Both the position numbers and the translations under genes were made by a program. Shown piece by piece: positions 33,243 to 40,769 of a stretch of 42,319 nucleotides of DNA; within the stretch, counting starts at the first letter, position 1; each line of letters opens with the position of its first letter. The DNA comes from Bradymonadales bacterium. Lineage in GTDB: Bacteria > Bdellovibrionota > UBA2394. The notes below the pieces were generated by a model. The model was not told the DNA's origin, did no database searches, and saw only the letters and a list, made by a program, of their open reading frames with translations. The DNA lies in assembly GCA_007693605.1 (NCBI GenBank), contig REDG01000020.1, positions 1-42,319 of the forward strand. The letters are read 5' to 3'.

Positions 33243-33618
33243 CACGCACCTTCTGCTTCGAAAGCCGAGACTGATAGTGTCTAAGAAGCCTCTCAATGTC
33301 GCTCACTTCGAAAGGCTTCTCAATGATCTGCTCAAAGGGATAACTCGTTGTAATCGCAATTTCACCAGTCAACAAGATCTTCGGAATATGATCGGGCATT
33401 TCTCTCGCAACCTGATCTCCAAGTACTCCGGGTAAGCGATAGTCGAGAAAAATCAAATCAGGATTTCTCTTCTTTGAAAAGGCAACCGCTTCATGAACTT
33501 GAGAGAATGTGGAAATCTTGAAATCGCTCGTCTCGAAATAATCTTGAAAGAACTCGCACAGCTCTTTTTCGTCATCCAAAAAGAGAACCTGAAGCGGCTG
33601 ATGGGTGGTTATGGCCAT
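33235..33618 (-). CDS. Single-domain response regulator (REC only)
   Basis: The 127-residue protein is a single receiver with acidic pair D15-D16, phospho-acceptor D59 (LIFLDYRLPGVLG), T84 region (KILLTGE) and K in IEKPFE. It carries no DNA-binding or enzymatic output. It precedes and overlaps two PAS kinase genes, so the three make a REC-HK-HK signalling unit. A GAGG ribosome site lies about 9 nt before the ATG. The 36-nt gap to the transporter permease upstream argues for co-transcription with the transporter. Confidence 0.92.
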   Translation of the reverse strand: MAITTHQPLQVLFLDDEKELCEFFQDYFETSDFKISTFSQVHEAVAFSKKRNPDLIFLDYRLPGVLGDQVAREMPDHIPKILLTGEIAITTSYPFEQIIEKPFEVSDIERLLRHYQSRLSKQKVRDA

Positions 33619-33654
33619 TCAAAAAAACCTCAAAGTCCCACAAAAAAGACCCCA

Positions 33655-35205
33655 TTAAACAGACTTTTGCAAGCTTAAACGCAAGCCCTTCGGAAGGGCC
33701 CAGCGCTCTGAGAAGTCAAAAATGCCCTGGACCAAAAGGGCCATAAGAGCGGCCGGCAACGCTCCGTGAAGAATCGTCCAGGCGTCGTTGATCGCGAGCC
33801 CGCGCAAGATGAAATCTCCATAGCCTCCGGCGCCAATAAATGCGGCCAAAGTGGCGGTGCCCACACTGATGACAGCGGAGGTCTTAATTCCGGCAAGAAT
33901 ACTGGGAGAAGCCAGCGGTAACTCGATCCAGAAAAGCCGTCGTCTGCCCTCCAGACCCAAGACAAAAGCCGTCTCTCGAAGGCTCTTGGGGATCTGCTCT
34001 ACTCCCAAATAGGTGTTTCGAACAATGGGCAAGAGCGCATACAAAATCATGGCAACAAGGGCGGGCAGTACTCCAATTCCTAAGATGGGAATCAAGAAGC
34101 CCAAAAGGGCAAGAGAAGGAATGGTCTGAAAAATTCCTGTGGTGGACAAAATCAACTGCTCCAATAGCTTTGAGTGGTGGGCCAAGAAGCCCAAAGGGAC
34201 AGCAATCAGAATCGAAAAAATCAGAGAGATCACAACCAAAAAAACATGCTCTTTGGTGCGAAGCCACAACTCTTGTACAAAGATCGGACGGCTGAAGCCT
34301 GAGATTTCTATGGATTCGCCAAAGTGCACTCGTGCTGCATCTTCAATTGTCATTCGATCGATATCCACCATGGCATTGAGCTCAATCATTTTCGACTCTG
34401 AAAACTGACCCTCTAAGGTCTTCAAAAGCTCCCAAGCTTCTGGAGCCCTTTCTGTAGACTCTAAATTGGCCAGAATAACGGCATCGTATCGAGGAAAGAA
34501 TTCGAGATCGTCTTCAAGCAGTAAGAGATCCAATGCTCCAAGTTTTGCATCTGTCGTATAAACATCCATCAAGTCAATCGAGCCGCTATCTAAAGCATCG
34601 TAAGCGAGACTGTGCTCCATGCCGCGCACCCGAGACATTGCAAGAGAGTAAGCTTCAGTCAGAGCGTAGAACCCGTCCGACCGGTCTAGAAACTCATAAC
34701 TGACCCCCACTCGCAAATTGGGGTGATTAACAAGATCTGAGATGTTTCGAACACCCAATTCCTCGGCATGAGCCCGTCTCATCGCAAGAGCATAAGTATT
34801 GTTAAACCCAAGCGGATCAGAAATTGTCATGCCTAATTCTGTCAGAGCTTCTCGCAGCTCTGGAATGGACTTGAGCTCTGGTCTTTGAAGTAAAGCCTCT
34901 GCAAGTGTTCCCGTATACTCTGGATAAAAATCGAGATGCCCCGTGCGCACGGCCTCGAAAACAATGCCAGAACCTCCCATGCCCAATCGACGGTCGACCC
35001 TCCAAGCCGACTTCTCTCGCTCAATCACCTGGGCAAGGATCTCTCCTAGAATATAACTCTCGGTAAAAGTCTTGGAGCCCACTCGGAGTCTTTCTTGGGA
35101 ATACAAATCTTCGGACGCAGCAAAAACCGAAATCAAAAGTGCTGCAAAACAAAGAGATCCTTTGAGGCGGTCAAAAGCCCTTGCCACTCGATCAAGACAT
35201 TTCAA
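33655..35205 (-). CDS. Fused substrate-binding protein and permease of a glycine-betaine-type ABC transporter
   Basis: The 516-residue protein starts with a signal/anchor segment (about 15-33), then an OpuAC/ProX-type binding domain (about 38-300) with DFYPEYTGTLAEAL, NNTYALAM and DLMDVYTTDAKLG. A permease domain with about five membrane segments follows (about 320-505), carrying the EAA-like loop ETAFVLGLEGRRRLFWIELPLA. In many osmoprotectant or EgtU-type fusions the permease comes first; here the order is reversed. The start is TTG, preceded 9 nt upstream by a perfect AAAGGAG, and overlaps the ATPase stop as TTGA. Substrate is probably a quaternary amine or related compound, not determined. 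Confidence 0.88.
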   Translation of the reverse strand: MKCLDRVARAFDRLKGSLCFAALLISVFAASEDLYSQERLRVGSKTFTESYILGEILAQVIEREKSAWRVDRRLGMGGSGIVFEAVRTGHLDFYPEYTGTLAEALLQRPELKSIPELREALTELGMTISDPLGFNNTYALAMRRAHAEELGVRNISDLVNHPNLRVGVSYEFLDRSDGFYALTEAYSLAMSRVRGMEHSLAYDALDSGSIDLMDVYTTDAKLGALDLLLLEDDLEFFPRYDAVILANLESTERAPEAWELLKTLEGQFSESKMIELNAMVDIDRMTIEDAARVHFGESIEISGFSRPIFVQELWLRTKEHVFLVVISLIFSILIAVPLGFLAHHSKLLEQLILSTTGIFQTIPSLALLGFLIPILGIGVLPALVAMILYALLPIVRNTYLGVEQIPKSLRETAFVLGLEGRRRLFWIELPLASPSILAGIKTSAVISVGTATLAAFIGAGGYGDFILRGLAINDAWTILHGALPAALMALLVQGIFDFSERWALPKGLRLSLQKSV

Positions 35206-35933
35206 CTGGCCGCACTCCTTTGGGATTGAACGAAACGAGAGACAAACTCTGAAGCTGGTCTCGACTGAAAATCTTCCAAGAGCCCACTCTGAACAATTTG
35301 ACCTTCATTCAACAAATAAATCTTGTGCCCAAGCTTGACCGCCTCCCGAAGGTCGTGAGTGACAAAAACCACCGTTTTTTCGAGTCGTCTAAAGATTTTC
35401 AAAAGATCCTCCTGAAGGTCCCCTCGAATCAAGGGGTCGAGAGCAGACAGTGGCTCGTCCATCAAGAGATAAGGCGGATTGAGAATAAGCGCTCGCATCA
35501 AGCTCACTCGCTGCTGTTGGCCCCCACTCAATTGAAAAGGGTATTTTTCTAGCATTTCTGGCTCTAGTTGAACGAGCTCTGAGAGTTCATCGATCCGGCT
35601 CTTTACTTTCTGTGGAGACCACGCCGCACAACGAGCCGGCAGCTCCACATTTTGAAAGGCCGTAAAATGAGGAAACAAAGAGAACTTTTGAATCACGTAA
35701 CCAAAGAGTTGGCTTCGCTCAAAGAGGGAATAAGCCGACAAGGGCTTGGTCTCTAAATGAACTTCGCCTTCATCCGGTCGGGTGAGCCCAATAATCATCC
35801 GCAAGAGAGTCGACTTTCCGCATCCGCTACTGCCCAGCAATACATGGGTTTTGGCCTCTTCGAACTGGAGACTCAGATCACTCAGAACCGGCTGAGAAGA
35901 AAAGGACTTAGAAACACTCTTTAGCTCAATCAC
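35202..35933 (-). CDS. ABC transporter ATP-binding protein, osmoprotectant/quaternary-amine type
   Basis: The 243-residue ATPase has Walker A GSSGCGKST (34-42), signature LSGGQQQRVSLMRAL, Walker B YLLMDEP and the D-loop SALD, followed by VTHDLREAVKLGHKI. The Q-loop is in FGYVIQKFSLFPHF. It lacks the C-terminal CBS domains that regulate ProV/OpuCA, which is normal for EgtV- and YehX-like members. GTG is the only good start; AGGG lies 8 nt upstream. It is the first gene of the likely six-gene operon and is divergent from the tail-tube cassette. The substrate follows from the fused binding protein, not from this gene. Confidence 0.94.
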   Translation of the reverse strand: MIELKSVSKSFSSQPVLSDLSLQFEEAKTHVLLGSSGCGKSTLLRMIIGLTRPDEGEVHLETKPLSAYSLFERSQLFGYVIQKFSLFPHFTAFQNVELPARCAAWSPQKVKSRIDELSELVQLEPEMLEKYPFQLSGGQQQRVSLMRALILNPPYLLMDEPLSALDPLIRGDLQEDLLKIFRRLEKTVVFVTHDLREAVKLGHKIYLLNEGQIVQSGLLEDFQSRPASEFVSRFVQSQRSAAS

Positions 35934-36066
35934 GGCTTTTGACCCTAGCGGCTGGAGCGGAGGCTCTCAAGGCAAAGATCCCCTGAATTCAGTCCAAAAA
36001 GCCATCACAAGCTTGCTCCATCCTCAAGAGACGATAGCGACCTGAAGCTTCTAATCTGCTGGGAAA

Positions 36067-36085
36067 AGCCAACAGCCTGTTGGCT
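36067..36085. promoter_or_regulatory. 9-bp palindrome, candidate activator site for the sigma-54 promoter
   Basis: AGCCAACAG and CTGTTGGCT form a perfect inverted repeat around one central base. It lies about 60-80 bp upstream of the -24 element at 36145, the usual place for a bacterial enhancer-binding-protein site. A related CCAACA half-site follows at 36090. Could also serve the divergent ABC operon. Confidence 0.45.
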
Positions 36086-36142
36086 GAGACCAACAAGTCA
36101 TCGCTCAAGAGCCCAAATTTGGACAATAGAGGGCCTTAGTTT

Positions 36143-36159
36143 CTGGCACGCAATCTGCA
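36143..36159 (+). promoter_or_regulatory. Sigma-54 (RpoN) promoter
   Basis: The sequence CTGGCACGCAATCTGCA matches the sigma-54 consensus (YTGGCACGrNNNTTGCW) at all fixed positions but two: C for the purine at position 9 and C for the first T of TTGC. The -24 GG is at 36145-36146 and the -12 GC at 36157-36158, exactly 12 bp apart. Transcription would begin near 36170, about 47 nt before the tail-tube start. Confidence 0.75.
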
Positions 36160-36216
36160 GTGATATGAAGCCAAAAGGCAAGCGAACAACGAAACCAATG
36201 AAAGGAACAATTGATA

Positions 36217-36645
36217 ATGAGTGAATCAGCTGAGGCATTTTCAGTAGCAAAGTTTGAAGTCAACCTCGAAGGTCTTCAGGCCAAGGACTTCTCGTCCGTG
36301 AGTGGCTTAGCCATGAGCACAGAGGCCCTTCCACTTCAAGAAGGAGCCATGCACGAAAAAACGACCAGAAAAGGGCGCACACGCTATCGCAATCTGAGCT
36401 TGAGCCGAATCTTTACCGGCGACAAAGAGCTCGTCCAGTGGTTTCAGCGCTGCGCTCGAGCCTCTCTCGAAAAACGATCGGGCTCCATCATTCTAAAAGA
36501 TGAAGATCATCGAGAAGTTCTGCGATTTAATGTTCGGCAAGCCTGGCCCATTCACTGGGAGGGCCCCGACTTCTTTGCTCAGCAACCGAATCAACTGGCC
36601 TACGAAACCATCGTCTTAGATGTAGAAGAGATTGAGGTGGAGTAA
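36217..36645 (+). CDS. Phage/contractile-injection tail tube protein
   Basis: The 142-residue protein belongs to the T4 gp19-like tube family found in phage tails, Afp/PVC-type extracellular injection systems and relatives. It shows the family order FEVNLEGLQAKDFSSVSGL, then RYRNLSLSRIFTGDKELVQWFQ, then SIILKDEDHREVLRFNVRQAWPIHWEGPDF and ETIVLDVEEIEVE. Length matches a single tube monomer. TTG at 36211 is in frame, but the ATG at 36217 is preferred, with AAAGGA upstream. It is the first gene after the sigma-54 promoter. No sheath, spike, baseplate or ATPase gene is adjacent, so it is either a part of a dispersed system or used on its own. Confidence 0.85.
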   Translation: MSESAEAFSVAKFEVNLEGLQAKDFSSVSGLAMSTEALPLQEGAMHEKTTRKGRTRYRNLSLSRIFTGDKELVQWFQRCARASLEKRSGSIILKDEDHREVLRFNVRQAWPIHWEGPDFFAQQPNQLAYETIVLDVEEIEVE

Positions 36646-36647
36646 AG

Positions 36648-37634
36648 ATGGAGCTTGTTTGCCGCAAAGATCCAGACATCTTCGCCTTGCTCTACCGCGT
36701 CCAAAACGGCGACACGATCTCGCGCATTCTCTACCAGTTTCCGGCTCTCAAGAACAATCCAGAGGCCTACCGCCGAGCCCTGCAAAGCCTCAAACTTCTG
36801 AACCCACACCTGACAAATCTCGACCTTATTTTTCCCGGAGACATTCTCTTGTTGCCCCCCTTCACACGGTTTACACTTGGGGGAACTCTCGAAGCAGAAC
36901 TCATCCATCAAGCGCAAGAGATTCATGAAAGCCTTCAAGCGCAGGACCATAAAACAAAGGGCGTTCTCTTTGAATACTGGCCATCCATCTCGGCTGCGAT
37001 GAAACTCGCTCTACCCGGAAAAACCATCCTCGAAGCACTCGACGACCTGGCTGGACCTTTATCGAAAACAGCCTTTCAATATAGTCTTCGCCCGATCAGA
37101 TATATTCAAACAGATTTCTATCGCTTGCAGCAAATCTTCGTGCAGCAAACCCGTGAGTCTCTTCGAATTCTTGAAATCAACTACACACGAATCGAACAAC
37201 GATCGATCGTCGTCATCCAAAGCAGCCAAACCCGCTTCCGAGACTTCGCTCGCCACTTGAAGATCATGTTAGACTATGCCAAGGCTCTGCACTTGAAGAA
37301 ACTGCTGCCTATTGTAGGTTACACCCCAGAGGGAGTAGAAGGTATCGAGCTTGCACAACGAGGGCGCTATGCCGACTCAGCAAAAGTCGTGACCCGAGAC
37401 ATCATCATTCCGGTGGGCTCAGTCGGAATCGGAGCAAAGTGGGTGGGCCCCGCTTGCATTGCTAAAATCGCCATAGGAACTACCGCCGGAGGAGTTGGCG
37501 CCATTCCAGGCACAATCGGTTGTATTGGACTTGGAATCGTCACGGCCTTCGGATTAAATTCAAGCCTTCAATGGGGTTTTGACTGGGGATCCCGTAAGCT
37601 GGGCTTTCCCCAAGAAAGAGAAGTAGATAGATGA
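36648..37634 (+). CDS. LysM protein with glycine-rich hydrophobic C-terminus
   Basis: The 328-residue protein has a LysM-type module at about 15-70 (YRVQNGDTISRILYQF ... LLNPHLTNLDLIFPGDILLLPP) and no signal peptide. A charged helical middle follows (about 80-230) and then a hydrophobic glycine-rich region at about 250-310 with GIGAKWVGPACIAKIAIGTTAGGVGAIPG-like runs (several GxxxG-type steps). LysM proteins sit next to tube genes in contractile injection clusters, where they bridge tube and baseplate. The glycine-rich tail is unlike those and could insert in membranes. The gene starts 2 nt after the tube stop, with GGAG inside the tube gene, and overlaps the next gene as ATGA. Confidence 0.8.
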   Translation: MELVCRKDPDIFALLYRVQNGDTISRILYQFPALKNNPEAYRRALQSLKLLNPHLTNLDLIFPGDILLLPPFTRFTLGGTLEAELIHQAQEIHESLQAQDHKTKGVLFEYWPSISAAMKLALPGKTILEALDDLAGPLSKTAFQYSLRPIRYIQTDFYRLQQIFVQQTRESLRILEINYTRIEQRSIVVIQSSQTRFRDFARHLKIMLDYAKALHLKKLLPIVGYTPEGVEGIELAQRGRYADSAKVVTRDIIIPVGSVGIGAKWVGPACIAKIAIGTTAGGVGAIPGTIGCIGLGIVTAFGLNSSLQWGFDWGSRKLGFPQEREVDR

Positions 37635-38518
37635 GCTTGATTCAACTTGGCTTTTTTATGCCATTCGCTGTGATTGGTTTTCCATTGGTGTTTCTACTCT
37701 TTTTTGGATGGTATCCCTGTGGAAAGTATCATGAAAAGTGGCTTTCTCGTCTGAATTTTCCAAACCACGGTTATAAACCTGAGTTTTTTGTTTGGTTCGG
37801 AATTGCTTCAACCTACTTTCTCTATGCGAGGGCCTTTTTTTCTGACGCCTTCTCGAAACGCTATTTTGATATGAGCAAGAGAGAGTTTCGCTCAGAAGCG
37901 AACTTGATTATGAAGGTCTATGTTGTCATGGGTGCTTTGGCGACTTTTAGTCTTCCAATATTCGTCGCTCAGCTGCTTGCGTTTCCCATTATGACACTGC
38001 CCGATAGTGACCCTGACTATATAAGAGACGGCCTTCCAGCCTGGTCCACAATGACGGAAATGTTCAAACAGGCCTGGGAGCTTGGATTGGCCGAAAGCCT
38101 TTCTCTGCTTCTTCGTCTACTCGCCGCCATCGCTTGGATCAGCTGGCTCTGTATCATCAATTTCACACTACTTGGAATCTTCTGTGTGATGATCCCCCTT
38201 GATGACCGATGGGCTGGCATCCTTGACCCAGATGAAAAGGACTGGAAGGTGGTCCCCAATCTTCTCGGGCCCATAGGCTCTCCATACCGATTCCCCCTCC
38301 GAACCCTGGCCTACGGCCGAGCGATCGTCTCGAATCGCTATGCGCAGAAACGCTTTCAAATCTCGAGTGAGACCCTGCGAGAAAGTCTGAACGCCGCCCA
38401 GATTGCATTCTGCAGCCTTCTTGCTGCATGCAGCTATCTGCTTTGGCCAACAATTATCTTGATCTGGACTCTCGGCGCCACCGCTTTGCTGTTTCCTTCC
38501 CTCTTTGGAGCCCTCTAG
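37631..38518 (+). CDS. Multi-pass membrane protein of unknown function
   Basis: The 295-residue protein has about six hydrophobic segments: near 8-27, 50-68, 93-120, 160-187 and two close together at 255-292. Connecting loops include FFSDAFSKRYFDMSKREFRSEAN and PLDDRWAGILDPDEKDWK. No family is recognised. Its ATG overlaps the LysM stop (ATGA), so it is translationally coupled to it. It could be an immunity protein for the hydrophobic tail of its neighbour, an anchor for the tube, or a channel; none is shown. It is the last gene of the sigma-54 cassette and is followed by a hairpin at 38627. Confidence 0.75.
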   Translation: MSLIQLGFFMPFAVIGFPLVFLLFFGWYPCGKYHEKWLSRLNFPNHGYKPEFFVWFGIASTYFLYARAFFSDAFSKRYFDMSKREFRSEANLIMKVYVVMGALATFSLPIFVAQLLAFPIMTLPDSDPDYIRDGLPAWSTMTEMFKQAWELGLAESLSLLLRLLAAIAWISWLCIINFTLLGIFCVMIPLDDRWAGILDPDEKDWKVVPNLLGPIGSPYRFPLRTLAYGRAIVSNRYAQKRFQISSETLRESLNAAQIAFCSLLAACSYLLWPTIILIWTLGATALLFPSLFGAL

Positions 38519-38626
38519 GATATGGACAGCTTCTTCGATCCCCTGGTGGGCTCATCTTAGCCACAAGTATAAGGGCCTCAGAGAACTCCACCACTAGCCT
38601 CCGCCAAGCAAGCCCTCTGTCCTCCT

Positions 38627-38649
38627 AGACCCACTTTTTTGCGGGGTCT
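38627..38649 (+). terminator. Possible terminator after the tube cassette
   Basis: AGACCC (38627-38632) pairs with GGGTCT (38644-38649) around a loop containing TTTTTT. The U-run lies within the loop and not after the stem, so it is an atypical terminator. It is 109 nt after the membrane-protein stop. Confidence 0.35.
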
Positions 38650-38703
38650 GAGACTTCAAAACTATGAAGAATATTGCGGAGCCTTGGCTATAGGGCCCCT
38701 GAA

Positions 38704-38718
38704 TGACAATTTTTGTCA
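38704..38718. promoter_or_regulatory. Operator-like palindrome TGACAA-TTT-TTGTCA
   Basis: This perfect 6-bp inverted repeat with a 3-nt centre lies about 70-85 bp before the lectin-domain lipoprotein start at 38787. It covers the ATG at 38703 of the longer reading frame. If it is an operator, the longer frame is not the true gene start. The cognate regulator is unknown. Confidence 0.35.
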
Positions 38719-38786
38719 CGGCATGCTCTTTGCATTTTCAAGGCCTCGTGAGTGGAAAAATGGAATTGTCTGTGGAGGGCCCTAGA

Positions 38787-40658
38787 ATGCGATCAATGAA
38801 AAACTTGTTTCAAACCTCGATCTGGAGTTTTGGACTCATTTTTGTAGGAGCCTGTGGATCGGTTGACAAAAATGAGATCGGGGGTGCCAGCACATTTACT
38901 CAAGGTCGAATCCAGAGCTTTGAGAGAAAGATCCCAAACAACGAACAAAGTCCTGCCACCTACTCCGAAGAGCGAGATGAAAACAATCAGCAGCTGATCG
39001 TTAGTAACTTCGTTCACTTTGCTGGCAAAGACGCGCTCGTCACCGTCGCCCTGCCGGTGGGCTACCAATGTGTGCCCGGCTCCCTCAGCTATGAGCTCGA
39101 GTCCGAGTCTGGCGTCAGTCTTCAGTTGAACTCTGACTCAGCCAACTGTAGAGCGAGTCTTAGACTACAAGACCACCCAACCCCTCAAAAAGTAGGGGAC
39201 CAATATCCCGCATTGATGTCACTTGGAAAACTCGTCGCAACGGGATCAACCCGGATTTCAGGAAAGACTTACGAAACCGAAATTGAAACATCGCTCTACC
39301 TTCGAGTTCAGAATCGAATTCCCCCTGTCACCACCTACGAACCGAAGCCTGTAGTGCCTGCGGAGGATCTGACGGAAGCCATTCGACGACAGCCTCCTGT
39401 CATTGTCAACCTAACCCAGCCCAACCAATCGCAGAACGAAAATGCGCTCGGAGTTTCTAAGACTTTAAATGCGGGTGCGATTCCTTTCGAGACAGGCGGT
39501 CTCGCTGCAAGTACCCAGGCCTTAGTTCTGCCACAGAGCATTCAAGGCCCACTCTCTCAAACGATTTCCTTCGAAAGCCTGCGAACGGTAAATGGAAATC
39601 GAGACGCAGCCGCCTTCCAAACAAGTGAAGGTGCGTTAGCCAAGCTCGAGACTCTTTGCCAGATGGAAATCACCATGCCCTTTGTTGTAGAGGGCAGCGA
39701 GCAAGAGAGCACCCACCAAATCATCTTCAGAGATTTAGCTAACGAAGATCCCGAAACCTCGGATTCAGATGAAATCAAGAGCGTCAGCTACCTTCCGGCC
39801 GATAGCTGCCCCTTTGAATTGGCTGTCAACAGCGCCGAGGATACAATGTCGATCAATCTCAAAGCCTCCCCCTTAAGGGTCAATGGAAAAGAGTTTCGGG
39901 ACGCCGAGGGTAAACGAAGATATGCTTTACAAGGTTTGCCACCCATCTCTTTGCCTTCGGGCATCGCAGAGTTCATCTTTCATGTCTACTACTATCGGGC
40001 TGACAGCAGTCTTGACGAGAAGGGCGCCTATGATGAAGTGGTCTTGAAGATGCCTTTCACGATTAATGTTCCGACTTACAATGACTTAGAGATTCCTAAA
40101 TTCAAAGAAATCGGCCGAATTGGAGGCTGGGTTTACGGATATCTTGATGCTCACATGAGCATCTGGGAAGCCGACCGAAAGGCCAAGCTCTTGGGAGGTG
40201 CAAATTTCATGGAAGCCTATGTCGCCATGCCAAAGGACGAAGAGACAAACGAATTGCTTGGCAGCTCTCGACCCGACAACAAAAACCAGAACAAGTTCTG
40301 GTTGGGTCTGTTAAGCATGTGGTCGCATAATGACGACTCAGGCATACTGAGGCAATACAAATCGCCCGGGCAGCAGGGCACATCCAGCTTCGAGTACTGG
40401 ATAGATCACACCTCAGTCACTTTCAATAACTGGGTGAATAAGAAGGGAAACAATCCAGGAGGCTACCCTAATAATACAAGTCCGTTGGCTTGCGCCTCTT
40501 ATCAGAGAAGACAGGACGACAAGTGGCAATTGGCGAACTGCAATCGTCAGTTTAAGCCCTTTATTCAGATCAAGGTAGGATCCGGAAGCGTCCAAAATCC
40601 AGGAGGAGTCGGATCTGGCGGTGGAAATGGCCAGGGCAGCTGCCTCTTTGGATGTTAA
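38787..40658 (+). CDS. Lipoprotein with C-terminal C-type-lectin-like domain
   Basis: The 623-residue protein has a signal peptide ending in a lipobox-like FVGAC (about residue 22), a long beta-rich region without a named domain, and a C-terminal C-type-lectin-like domain (about 470-595). This domain includes GYLDAHMSIWEADRKAKLLGG, KFWLGL, YWIDHTSVTFNNW, GYPNNTSPLACASY and KWQLANC, with the expected paired cysteines and WND-like region. The last 26 residues are a Gly-rich tail ending GSCLFGC. GGAGGG lies 7 nt before the ATG at 38787, so it is chosen over the ATG at 38703. A surface carbohydrate- or protein-binding role is likely from the fold. Confidence 0.8.
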   Translation: MRSMKNLFQTSIWSFGLIFVGACGSVDKNEIGGASTFTQGRIQSFERKIPNNEQSPATYSEERDENNQQLIVSNFVHFAGKDALVTVALPVGYQCVPGSLSYELESESGVSLQLNSDSANCRASLRLQDHPTPQKVGDQYPALMSLGKLVATGSTRISGKTYETEIETSLYLRVQNRIPPVTTYEPKPVVPAEDLTEAIRRQPPVIVNLTQPNQSQNENALGVSKTLNAGAIPFETGGLAASTQALVLPQSIQGPLSQTISFESLRTVNGNRDAAAFQTSEGALAKLETLCQMEITMPFVVEGSEQESTHQIIFRDLANEDPETSDSDEIKSVSYLPADSCPFELAVNSAEDTMSINLKASPLRVNGKEFRDAEGKRRYALQGLPPISLPSGIAEFIFHVYYYRADSSLDEKGAYDEVVLKMPFTINVPTYNDLEIPKFKEIGRIGGWVYGYLDAHMSIWEADRKAKLLGGANFMEAYVAMPKDEETNELLGSSRPDNKNQNKFWLGLLSMWSHNDDSGILRQYKSPGQQGTSSFEYWIDHTSVTFNNWVNKKGNNPGGYPNNTSPLACASYQRRQDDKWQLANCNRQFKPFIQIKVGSGSVQNPGGVGSGGGNGQGSCLFGC

Positions 40659-40660
40659 TC

Positions 40661-40706
40661 AATTCTGCGGGGTCGGGAGACGAAATTCTGCGGGGTCGGG
40701 AGACGA
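40661..40706. repeat. Exact tandem duplication of a 23-bp unit
   Basis: Bases 40661-40683 (starting AATTCTGCGGGGTCGGG) are repeated exactly at 40684-40706. The second copy continues directly into the left arm of the large inverted repeat at 40692-40766. The duplication starts 2 nt after the lipoprotein stop codon. Confidence 0.9.
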
Positions 40707-40766
40707 AAGTGCCAGACTAGAAAACACTGTTTGTTGGCTAGTCTGGCACTTCCGTCTCCCGACCCC
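40692..40766. terminator. Near-perfect 29-bp inverted repeat between convergent genes
   Basis: The left arm (40692-40720) and right arm (40738-40766) are complementary at 28 of 29 positions, with one A:C mismatch at 40706/40752 and a 17-nt loop. Such a stem would form a very stable hairpin in RNA of either strand, between two convergent genes (stops at 40658 and 40770), so a bidirectional terminator is plausible. There is no T-run, so it is not a standard intrinsic terminator. The right arm recurs exactly at 4414-4441, so the element is also a dispersed repeat, possibly REP-like. Confidence 0.75.
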
Positions 40767-40769
40767 TCC

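Noticed and set aside
36217..38518. Complete contractile injection system or prophage
   Set aside because: No sheath, baseplate, spike, terminase, capsid or AAA+ gene is in the window. Only a tube, a LysM and a membrane protein are seen.
38627..38660. Sequence TGCGGGGTCTGAGAC resembling the 23-bp unit at 40661
   Set aside because: The match covers only about 12 of 18 bases and lacks the following arm. It may be a decayed copy but this cannot be supported by eye.
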